From the NCBI GenBank assembly GCA_027335545.1, contig DAHWHV010000367.1:1-5590 (forward strand): a stretch of DNA of 5,590 bases, written 5' to 3'. The translations under genes were made by a program, and so were the position numbers. The notes beneath the pieces are model-generated. The model did not search any database, was not told the DNA's origin, and saw only the letters and a program-made list of their open reading frames with translations. This DNA comes from Clostridia bacterium. Lineage in GTDB: Bacteria > Bacillota_E > RBS10-35 > JAJYVN01. Of the stretch, positions 1-5,590 are shown piece by piece. Numbering within the stretch: position 1 is the first letter of the stretch; each line of letters starts with the position of its first letter.

Positions 1-2150
1 CAGGGGAGGCGAACCCGTCGACGCGGGTAGAGGCGCCCCAGAAGGCCGTAGGCGCGTCGGAGGGGTCCTCGCCCCCGGCACCGGCCACCCCGGCCCCCTC
101 CGCGTCGTGTGGGGTGCCTGGCGGCCCGCGGGCGGCGCCCGGGGTCGGTCGGGGGGCCGTCGCGCCCGCTGGGGCCCCCGCCGACGCCGGGGTGTCCCTA
201 AGCCCACCCCCCACGCCTTCCACGCGTCCTGGGGCCTCTGGGGGGGCTGCAGGGGCACCCGCCGCCCCCACGACCCCCGCCGTTTCGGACCCGCCGGCCT
301 GGCCGCGTGTGTCCGTGGCCCCGGCCCCGCCCGCCGCTACCCTCGTGACCGACCCCGCGGAGTTCCGCTGGCTCCTGGCCGCGACGGAGGGGGCGCCCGT
401 CGTCGGCCTGGACACCGAAACGACGGGGCTTGACCCGCACGCCGACCGGGTGCGCACCATCCAACTCGCGACGGGCGGGGCGGCGTGGGTCGTGGACGCC
501 TGGGCGGTGGGGGATATCGCGCCGCTGCGGGAGTGGCTGGCGGCACGGGCTCGCGCTGGGCATCGCACGGTGGCGCACAACGCGAAGTTCGACCTGTCCA
601 TGCTGCGGGCGGGGCTGGGCGGGGACCCCCTGGCCGAGGTCGCGGTGAGCGACCCCATGCTGTGGTCGCAACTCCTGGCCTGTGGACTGCGTGTGGAGGA
701 GGGGCACGGCCTGGCCGCCGTCGCGCAACGCTGGCTGGGGATCGACCTGCCCAAGGAGGAACAGAAGGGCGACTGGGGGGCGGGGGACCTGCGGCCGGAG
801 CAGGTGGCCTACGCGGCGCGGGACGCTTGGGTGATGGTGCCGCTGGCCGGGGCGATGTGGCACGGGGTCGATGGCCGCAAAGGGATCGATGCCGAGGGGT
901 TGGCCGCCGTGGCGGCCCTCGAAGACGCCTGCGCTGTGCCGGTGGCGGACATGGAGTACGATGGCATCGGTTTCGATTTGCCGTACTGGACCGGGCTGAC
1001 GGAGGAGATTCGGGCGGAGGCCGCCGCGGCCAAGGTCGAGGCCCTGCTGGCAATCACGCCGTTCCTGCCAGCCCGGGCTCCAGTGCCGCGGCAGCAGTCC
1101 ATGTTTGACGGGGTGGAGGAGGTCCCCGCGGCCCTGAACCTGGACTCCCCGGTGCAGGTGCTGGCGGCGCTGCGGGAGATGAAGCTGCCGGTCGAGGGCA
1201 CGGCGGAAGGGGTGCTCAAGCCGTATGCGGCGGACCAGCCGGCGGTGGCGGCGCTGCTGGCGTACAAGAAGCAGTCCAAGCTGCTGTCGGCGTTCGGGGA
1301 GGCGTTGCCCAAGAAGGTCCATAACAGGACAAGGAGGATCCACGCCTCCTACCACCAACTTTGCGCGAACGGGGTGGGGCGGTTCTCGTGCTCGGGGCCG
1401 AACGTGCAGCAGGTGCCGCACGACCCGCGATTCCGCAAGGCGTTTGTGGCTCGTGAGGGCCGCTGCCTGGTCATCGCCGACTACTCGCAGGTGGAACTGC
1501 GGATCATGGCCAAGCTCAGCGGGGACAAGCGGATGCTGGAGGCGTACCGCAACGGGGAGGACCTGCATCGCCTGACGGCGTCCCTGGTGGCGGGGGTGCC
1601 TTTGGACCAGGTGACCAAGGAGCAACGCAGCATGGCCAAGGCGGTCAACTTCGGCTTGTGCTACGGCATGAGCGCCAATGGGTTGCGGGCATACGCCGCC
1701 AATTCCTACGGGGTGGCGATGACGCAGGAGGAGGCGGAGACGTTCCGCCGCCGCTACTTCGAGGCGTACCGCGGTGTGACGGCGTTCCACCGAACACAGG
1801 ACTGGGATGCGCGGCGGGCGCGGGAGACGCGGACGCTGCTGGGGCGCTGCCGCCGTTGGGCGGACACGAACATGGGGCTGCCCGAGTTGGCCAACAGCCC
1901 GGACCAGGGCACGGGGGCCGACATCCTCAAGGCCGCGATGGTCGCCGTCCGGCCGGTGTTGCTGCGGGCAGGCGCGGCGATGGTCGCCTCCGTCCACGAT
2001 GAGATCGTGGTCGAGTGCCCCGAAGACCGGGCGGAGGAGGTTTGCGAAGCCGTGCGCGCCGCGATGGAGGAGGCTGGTCGGGAGGTGCTGGACCCCGTAC
2101 CCCTCGCAGCCGAGGCGGCGCTGGGCAAGACGTGGGCGGACAAAGCCTGA
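1..2150 (+). CDS. Family A (PolA-like) DNA polymerase with 3'-5' exonuclease, 5' end outside window
   Basis: Template-directed DNA synthesis with proofreading. Residues are numbered from the first in-frame start, GTG 114 (678 codons to the TGA at 2148-2150). An Ala/Pro/Gly-rich low-complexity stretch fills about residues 1-75. A DEDDy exonuclease follows (about 77-250): motif I D100/E102 in GLDTETTGLD, motif II D160 in HNAKFD, motif III Y233 and D237 in YAARD. The polymerase domain has RFSCSGPN from 423, motif A D456 with E461 (ADYSQVELR), motif B R505, K509, F513 and Y517 with family spacing, and motif C H628-D629-E630. F513 matches the Taq F667 position, which in this family disfavours dideoxynucleotides. 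The frame stays open without a stop from position 3, third positions there are nearly all G/C, and GTG 114 has no Shine-Dalgarno, so the true start probably lies left of the window. No 5'-nuclease domain is visible; whether one lies upstream is unknown, so I give no symbol. Confidence 0.95.
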   Translation, partial: GEANPSTRVEAPQKAVGASEGSSPPAPATPAPSASCGVPGGPRAAPGVGRGAVAPAGAPADAGVSLSPPPTPSTRPGASGGAAGAPAAPTTPAVSDPPAWPRVSVAPAPPAATLVTDPAEFRWLLAATEGAPVVGLDTETTGLDPHADRVRTIQLATGGAAWVVDAWAVGDIAPLREWLAARARAGHRTVAHNAKFDLSMLRAGLGGDPLAEVAVSDPMLWSQLLACGLRVEEGHGLAAVAQRWLGIDLPKEEQKGDWGAGDLRPEQVAYAARDAWVMVPLAGAMWHGVDGRKGIDAEGLAAVAALEDACAVPVADMEYDGIGFDLPYWTGLTEEIRAEAAAAKVEALLAITPFLPARAPVPRQQSMFDGVEEVPAALNLDSPVQVLAALREMKLPVEGTAEGVLKPYAADQPAVAALLAYKKQSKLLSAFGEALPKKVHNRTRRIHASYHQLCANGVGRFSCSGPNVQQVPHDPRFRKAFVAREGRCLVIADYSQVELRIMAKLSGDKRMLEAYRNGEDLHRLTASLVAGVPLDQVTKEQRSMAKAVNFGLCYGMSANGLRAYAANSYGVAMTQEEAETFRRRYFEAYRGVTAFHRTQDWDARRARETRTLLGRCRRWADTNMGLPELANSPDQGTGADILKAAMVAVRPVLLRAGAAMVASVHDEIVVECPEDRAEEVCEAVRAAMEEAGREVLDPVPLAAEAALGKTWADKA

Positions 2151-2218
2151 CTCGGCCGCCCCAGACCCCGGGGCGCCGGTTCCGCGTCCGCCCCGCCATA
2201 GGGGGAGACGCCATCGTT

Positions 2219-2230
2219 GGCGGGCCCGCC
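2219..2230. repeat. 12-base perfect palindrome in the polymerase/DUF2325 gap
   Basis: GGCGGGCCCGCC reads the same on both strands. Just before it, CGCCA (2209-2213) and TGGCG (2218-2222) could form a 5-bp stem with a 4-base loop. No T-run follows, so this is not a recognisable intrinsic terminator. In DNA this GC-rich such palindromes also arise by chance; a role as operator or mRNA structure is only a possibility. Confidence 0.3.
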
Positions 2231-2247
2231 TCTCCCCGCCCACAGAC

Positions 2248-2260
2248 GGGGGGGGGGGAG
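2248..2260 (+). promoter_or_regulatory. 11-G run merging into the ribosome binding site of the middle gene
   Basis: Eleven consecutive G bases (2248-2258) are followed by AG, giving GGGGGAG at 2254-2260, seven bases before GTG 2268. This site decides the start chosen for the middle gene. A second GGGGGAG at 2201-2207 lies nine bases before an in-frame TTG at 2217. That start would add 17 residues rich in Pro, Arg and Gly, encoded across the G-run, which look less protein-like. Confidence 0.6.
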
Positions 2261-2267
2261 ATGCGGG

Positions 2268-3413
2268 GTGGATCGAGCCGATGCGTTGGCGGCGTGGTCG
2301 GTGTATAGCGCGGCGCACTGTGCGCCGCGGTTGGCGGCGGGGGTCGCCGAGGGAGTGGGGTTTCCGTGCCCACTGAAGGTCAGGAGGCGGGGCGACCCGG
2401 TCCGCGTGGCGCAGCACCTGGTGAGGTGCTACCTGCGGCCGTCGTGCCGGGACGAGGTGCTGGCGTGGGCCGACGGTGGGTGGGTCAAATCGCTGGCGGC
2501 GGTGGCCGGGGGCGAGGATGCGATGCTGGCGGCCCTGCGCAGGGCGCCCCTGGTCGCGCCGCTCCTGGAGCACCTGGCGGGCCGCGGCGGAAAACACCCG
2601 GCCTTCGATGCCGCGCTGGCCCGCCTGCCCGGGGAAGGGCAGGGGATCGCGGGCAGGCAGACGGAGGCGGTGGTGCGGGAGATGTCGGCGCTGGCCGAGG
2701 AGGTGGAACGCCGGCGCGCGGAGGCGCGGATCACGCAGGCCCTGGCCGAGGAGGGGGTGCGGCGGGCACAACGCTCCGCCGCGGAGGCGTCGGAGCACGA
2801 GGGGCGGGCGCGGGCCGACGCGACGCGGGCGCGGGAGCAGGCGGCGGTGGCCCAGCGCAGGGCGGAGCACGCCACGGAGGCGGCGGCCGGGCGGGTCGCG
2901 TCGCTGGCGGCCCGCTTACGGGAGCAGGAGGCGGAGAACGCGGACCTCCGAACACGGCTGCGGGAGAGCGAGGACCAGGTGGGGAGGTTGGTGGCGGACT
3001 TCGAGCGGAGGCTGGCCGCCGTGCAGGCGGCAGCCGAACGGTGCGACCGGCCGGCATCGGCCGACGAGGCGTCGGCGCCGCTGGCCGACCGGCGGGTGTT
3101 GGTCATCGGCGACCCCAATCGGGCCGTGGCGTACCGTGCGGAGGCGCTGGCCCTGGGTGCGGCGGGCGTGGTGTTCCTGGACGGGCGGGCGGCGCCGGGC
3201 GATCGGCTGGCCGCGGCGGTGGGTGCGGCGGACGTGGTGGTGTTGGTGGTTGCGTGGGCAAAGCACTCAACGGACGGAACGGTGCGCAAGAGCCTGCGGC
3301 GGGACGCGGCGCTGGTGGTTGTTCCGCAGGCGGGGATCCGCGCTTTCCGGGAGGGTGTGGGGGCGATGGCGGGCGGCGGTCGACCGCGACGCAACGGCGC
3401 GGAGGCCATGTAG
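2268..3413 (+). CDS. Coiled-coil protein with C-terminal DUF2325-like domain
   Basis: The protein is 381 residues from GTG 2268 to TAG 3411-3413. Three regions are visible. Residues 1-130 match no family I recognise and contain four cysteines (C18, C34, C54, C60). Residues about 132-258 are a long Ala/Glu/Arg/Gln-rich helical stretch typical of a coiled coil. Residues about 275-365 resemble DUF2325: a strand-glycine opening (VLVIGDPN from 277), an acidic turn (FLDG), a second hydrophobic strand (ADVVVLVV), then AWAKHS with H333, K341 and a closing strand LVVVPQAGI. This looks like an alternating beta-alpha, Rossmann-like fold. DUF2325 has no established function that I know of. The gene starts 117 bases after the polymerase stop, in the same direction, and 298 bases before the helicase gene. 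The coiled coil suggests self-association; a link to replication or repair is inferred from neighbours only. TTG 2217 is the alternative start. Confidence is high that it is a gene and moderate for the domain. Confidence 0.85.
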   Translation: MDRADALAAWSVYSAAHCAPRLAAGVAEGVGFPCPLKVRRRGDPVRVAQHLVRCYLRPSCRDEVLAWADGGWVKSLAAVAGGEDAMLAALRRAPLVAPLLEHLAGRGGKHPAFDAALARLPGEGQGIAGRQTEAVVREMSALAEEVERRRAEARITQALAEEGVRRAQRSAAEASEHEGRARADATRAREQAAVAQRRAEHATEAAAGRVASLAARLREQEAENADLRTRLRESEDQVGRLVADFERRLAAVQAAAERCDRPASADEASAPLADRRVLVIGDPNRAVAYRAEALALGAAGVVFLDGRAAPGDRLAAAVGAADVVVLVVAWAKHSTDGTVRKSLRRDAALVVVPQAGIRAFREGVGAMAGGGRPRRNGAEAM

Positions 3414-3422
3414 GGTGGCGGT

Positions 3423-3435
3423 CGGGATGATCCCG
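3423..3435. repeat. Operator-like inverted repeat just after the middle gene
   Basis: CGGGAT and ATCCCG flank a single central G at 3429, giving a perfect 6-bp dyad ten bases after the stop codon. It could be a small protein-binding site. The loop is too short for an RNA hairpin terminator and no T-run follows. Confidence 0.3.
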
Positions 3436-3454
3436 GCGCGGCGGCGGGGTGGCG

Positions 3455-3485
3455 CCGGTCTAGGCCGCAGCAGAGCAACGTGGGG
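3455..3485. repeat. 31-base direct repeat, copy 1
   Basis: The unit starts CCGGTCTAGGCCGCAG and ends CAACGTGGGG. It matches copy 2 (3493-3523) at 29 of 31 bases; both differences are A here and G there (unit positions 8 and 24). The copies are offset by 38 bases with a 7-base spacer. No internal palindrome and no coding use is evident. Confidence 0.8.
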
Positions 3486-3492
3486 AGGGGGC

Positions 3493-3523
3493 CCGGTCTG
3501 GGCCGCAGCAGAGCAGCGTGGGG
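3493..3523. repeat. 31-base direct repeat, copy 2
   Basis: The unit starts CCGGTCTGGGCCGCAG and ends CAGCGTGGGG. It is the second copy of the unit at 3455-3485. A weak, partial third similarity may follow (GGGG at 3520, then CGGTC and AGAGC up to about 3547), but it is too degenerate to count. Confidence 0.8.
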
Positions 3524-3596
3524 TGGTTTGCGCGGTCGCCCGATAGAGCCGGTGGCCGCATCGTCGCTGTTCGCACGCGCGGGGGCCATTGTACCC

Positions 3597-3613
3597 CGGG
3601 CGGGGGCCGCCCG
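3597..3613. repeat. GC-rich hairpin, 7-bp stem with 3-base loop
   Basis: CGGGCGG (3597-3603) and CCGCCCG (3607-3613) are reverse complements around a GGG loop. It would be stable as RNA but has no following T-run, so it is not called as a terminator. Confidence 0.35.
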
Positions 3614-3625
3614 CAACCCGCAGCG

Positions 3626-3635
3626 CCTGCGCAGG
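3626..3635. repeat. 10-base perfect palindrome
   Basis: CCTGCGCAGG is self-complementary, about 75 bases before the helicase start. It may be a protein-binding half-site pair or chance in GC-rich DNA. Confidence 0.25.
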
Positions 3636-3691
3636 GGCGTGGTTCCTGCGACCCGCCACGTCGCCCACAGCCAAGCGTGCCTGCGGGCGCG

Positions 3692-3705
3692 CCCCCATAG
3701 AGGGG
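3692..3705 (+). promoter_or_regulatory. Helicase ribosome binding site inside a possible small hairpin
   Basis: GAGGGG at 3700-3705 lies six bases before GTG 3712 and fixes that start. The C-run at 3692-3696 can pair with the GGGG of this site across a loop containing ATAGA, a short stem that could partly mask the site. A related arrangement (CCCC, CATAG, GGGGGAG) occurs at 2191-2207 before the middle gene. Confidence 0.5.
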
Positions 3706-3711
3706 ATCCAC

Positions 3712-5590
3712 GTGAGTGCGACCCGTGTATCGCTGTTTGCGCCGCCCGCGCCCGTGGGGACGAAGCCGGGCGGCGGGGGTGGCGGGGAGGATTCGCCCGC
3801 CCCCGTCCTCCGCGTGGAACTGGTCCGCGAGGTCTTTGCGAACGAGGACCCGGGCCGTCCCTTCGCCGTGTGGGCGGTCGTCGATGTGGAGCGCGGCGAC
3901 GCCTGTACCGCGAAGGGCGAGTTTGCCGCCTGGGGCGAGGTTGGCGATGTGGTGCGCCTCCAAGGGAAGTGGGTGGAGGATCCGCGCTACGGCCAGCAGT
4001 TCCAGGCCCAGGGCCTCCTGCCCGACGTGCCGGAGGGCGCCGGCGAAGAGGGGTTGGCGCGATGGTTGGAACGCCAGCCGAGGATCGGGCGTGTGACCGC
4101 GGGTCTGGCCGCCGCCGCCGTCGGGGCCGGGGGCATCGAGGACTTTGCGGCCGACGACCTGATGGCGCTGGGGCGGGCCCAGGGGGCCGTGCCGGTGCGC
4201 TTCCGCGACCCCCTGCGCGCCGCTGCGGCCCGGGCCAAAGACGACCTGGACCGGGCGCGGGTGTTGGCTTGGTGCCTGGGCCACGGGCTTGGGCAGGCGC
4301 GGGCGCAGGCGGTCTGGGACGCCTTTGGCGCGGGCGCCATCGAGCGCGTGACCGCCGACCCCTGGTGCCTGGCCGACCTGGACGGGTTCGGCTTCGGCCT
4401 GGCGGATGGCGTTGCCGCCGCCCTGGGCGTGGCGCCGCTCGCGTCGAGTCGGCTGCGCGCGGCCGTTGTCCACACCGTGCGCGGTGCGGCGGCCGAAGAT
4501 CACCACGTCTACCTGCCCGGCGGGGAGGTGGTCCAGCGCGCGGACGGGGTGCTGCGGGACATCGCCGCCAAGACGGGCTATGGCCGGGGTGCCCTGGCCG
4601 CGCTGACGCCGGGCCTCGCGCGGGCGCTGCAGGCGGCCGTGGCCGCCGCCGCCCTGGACTCCGTGGAGGGCGGCCGGCGGGTCTACCTGCCCTACCTGCG
4701 CGGGGCCGAGGAGACGGTGCGGGAGTGGATTGTCGCTGCGTCCGCCGCCGATGCCCCGGGGCTCTGCACGCGGGCCGCGGCGCTTGCGTTGGCCGCGCGG
4801 CCCGGGGTGCGGGGTCCGCTGGACGACGTGCAGGCGGGTGCGGTGGCGCAGGCGCTGTGCCGCCGTGCCTCGGTGCTGACAGGGGGCCCCGGCACGGGGA
4901 AGACGTTGACCACGAGCGCCGTCATCGCGGGGGCCCGGCTGCTGGGGATTGGGGACGCCGCGATCCTGCTCGCCGCCCCGACGGGGCGTGCGGCGCGGCG
5001 GATGCATGAGGTGACGGGGCTACCGGCGAAGACGATCCACCGCCTCCTGGAGTACAGCCCCGGCGAGGGCTTCGGCCGCAACGCCGAGGAGCCGCTGGAA
5101 GGTCGGCTCCTCGTTGTGGACGAGGGCTCCATGATCGACATGCCGCTGATGGCGGCGCTGCTGGCGGCGGTCCCGCCGGAGATGTCGGTGCTGTTCGTGG
5201 GCGACGCCGACCAACTGCCGCCGGTGGGACCCGGGGCGCCGTTCCACCACCTCTGCCGGGCAGCACCGCTGCCGGTCGCGCGTCTGGAGTGCATCTACCG
5301 CACCGACGCGGGCGGCTCGGTGGCGCGGGCCGCCCGGGAGGTGAACGCGGGGCGCGCGCCGGAGGCATCGGCCGGGGATGCGGCGTTCCGCGCGGCCGTC
5401 TTCCCGCGGGCGCCGCTGCACCTGCCCCAGGTGCAGCAGGACGGGATCAACCGCAGGACCCGCGACGCCATGGCCGGCCGCGTCGTCGACGAGGTGCGGC
5501 GGATGCTGGCGGCGGGGGCACGGCCAGCCGGGGTGCAGGTGCTGGCGCCGATGCGCAAGGGGCCCCTGGGCACCCCGGCGCTGAACGAGG
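3712..5590 (+). CDS. recD2: RecD2-type SF1B DNA helicase, 3' end outside window
   Basis: ATP-driven helicase; characterised RecD2 proteins move 5'-3' on single-stranded DNA without RecBC. The window shows 626 codons from GTG 3712. Residues 1-31 are a Pro/Gly-rich tail with six glycines (20-25). An OB-like N-terminal domain covers about 32-108, with the RecD2-typical GKWVEDPRYGQQF at 85-97. Helix-hairpin-helix segments follow, clearest at about 183-240 (ending FGFGLADGVAAALGV). Helicase motifs: Q374 (LDDVQ), Walker A GGPGTGKT at 391-398 with K397, motif Ia APTGRAA near 422-428 followed by TIHRLL (H443), Walker B D470/E471 (VVDEGSMID), motif III GDADQLPPVG from 497 with Q501, the IYRT arginine R530, and VQVLAPMRKG from 608. 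Walker B reads DEGS where DEAS is common. The C-terminal motifs V and VI, expected over roughly the next 100-150 residues, are beyond the right edge. It is co-directional with the two upstream genes but has its own 298-base leader. Confidence 0.94.
   Translation, partial: MSATRVSLFAPPAPVGTKPGGGGGGEDSPAPVLRVELVREVFANEDPGRPFAVWAVVDVERGDACTAKGEFAAWGEVGDVVRLQGKWVEDPRYGQQFQAQGLLPDVPEGAGEEGLARWLERQPRIGRVTAGLAAAAVGAGGIEDFAADDLMALGRAQGAVPVRFRDPLRAAAARAKDDLDRARVLAWCLGHGLGQARAQAVWDAFGAGAIERVTADPWCLADLDGFGFGLADGVAAALGVAPLASSRLRAAVVHTVRGAAAEDHHVYLPGGEVVQRADGVLRDIAAKTGYGRGALAALTPGLARALQAAVAAAALDSVEGGRRVYLPYLRGAEETVREWIVAASAADAPGLCTRAAALALAARPGVRGPLDDVQAGAVAQALCRRASVLTGGPGTGKTLTTSAVIAGARLLGIGDAAILLAAPTGRAARRMHEVTGLPAKTIHRLLEYSPGEGFGRNAEEPLEGRLLVVDEGSMIDMPLMAALLAAVPPEMSVLFVGDADQLPPVGPGAPFHHLCRAAPLPVARLECIYRTDAGGSVARAAREVNAGRAPEASAGDAAFRAAVFPRAPLHLPQVQQDGINRRTRDAMAGRVVDEVRRMLAAGARPAGVQVLAPMRKGPLGTPALNE

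Larger units (their letters stand above)
3414..3711. other. 298-base non-coding gap with direct repeats and palindromes
   Basis: I see no convincing gene here on either strand; open frames crossing it are low-complexity and lack a binding site or domain. It holds an imperfect dyad (3423-3435), two direct repeats (3455-3523), a GC hairpin (3597-3613), a 10-base palindrome (3626-3635) and the helicase ribosome binding site. No clear -35/-10 pair and no hairpin with a T-run could be picked out. The clustering suggests a regulatory region or protein-binding locus; origin function is possible but unsupported. Confidence 0.5.

Noticed and set aside
2151..2267. Intrinsic terminator after the polymerase gene
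   Set aside because: GC-rich stems exist but none is followed by a T-run, so termination here cannot be supported.
198..2870. 890-codon open frame on the minus strand across the polymerase and part of the middle gene
   Set aside because: It is antisense to strongly supported polymerase motifs, is rich in Arg/Pro/His/Gly with no recognisable domain, and is the usual shadow frame of GC-rich genes.
2366..3430. 354-codon + strand frame overlapping the middle gene
   Set aside because: Gly/Ala-dominated shadow of the coiled-coil/DUF2325 frame, with no motif and no good ribosome binding site.
3455..3523. CRISPR array
   Set aside because: There are only two repeat copies separated by 7 bases, far too short for spacers, and no cas gene is nearby.
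3526..3548. Promoter formed by TTGCGC and GATAGA-like hexamers
   Set aside because: Spacing is far too short for a sigma-70-type promoter and the -10 match is poor.
3460..5007. 515-codon open frame on the minus strand across the helicase gene
   Set aside because: It is antisense to clear RecD2 motifs including Walker A, has low-complexity composition, and crosses the direct repeats without any domain.
3480..5009. 509-codon + strand frame overlapping the leader and helicase gene
   Set aside because: It is out of frame with the helicase motifs, extremely rich in Gly/Arg/Ala, and has no domain; the helicase frame explains this region.

Overview
The window is very GC-rich (roughly 70% or more by eye, not computed) and holds three genes, all on the + strand. 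Both outer genes run off the window. Third codon positions are almost always G or C, and two genes start at GTG behind G-rich ribosome binding sites. This fits a high-GC bacterium, or a phage or integrated element of one. The coiled-coil/DUF2325-like protein and the RecD2-type helicase would suit a high-GC Firmicute such as the Thermaerobacter/Symbiobacterium group. That placement is a guess from family distribution; nothing in the window proves it.

Layout: (1) positions 1-2150 carry a family A DNA polymerase with a DEDDy 3'-5' proofreading exonuclease. Its N-terminal side is a long Ala/Pro/Gly-rich stretch whose frame is still open at the left edge. (2) A 117-base gap holds short inverted repeats and an 11-G run that merges into a Shine-Dalgarno sequence. 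(3) Positions 2268-3413 encode a 381-residue protein with an uncharacterised N-terminal part, a long coiled coil and a C-terminal DUF2325-like domain. (4) A 298-base non-coding gap holds a 31-base direct repeat in two copies and several palindromes. (5) From 3712 to the right edge runs a RecD2-type SF1B helicase with an N-terminal OB-like domain, helix-hairpin-helix region and helicase motifs. Its C-terminal part lies outside the window.

How they may work together: a proofreading polymerase, a 5'-3' helicase and a coiled-coil protein encoded in the same direction suggest a DNA replication or repair module, possibly from a prophage or other mobile element. No integrase, capsid, primase, RNA gene, CRISPR array or insertion sequence is visible, so the mobile-element reading is inference. 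The points most worth following up are the DUF2325-like protein between two DNA-metabolism genes, the direct repeats before the helicase gene, a clamp-binding-like motif in an insertion of the polymerase, and the G-run at the start of the middle gene.
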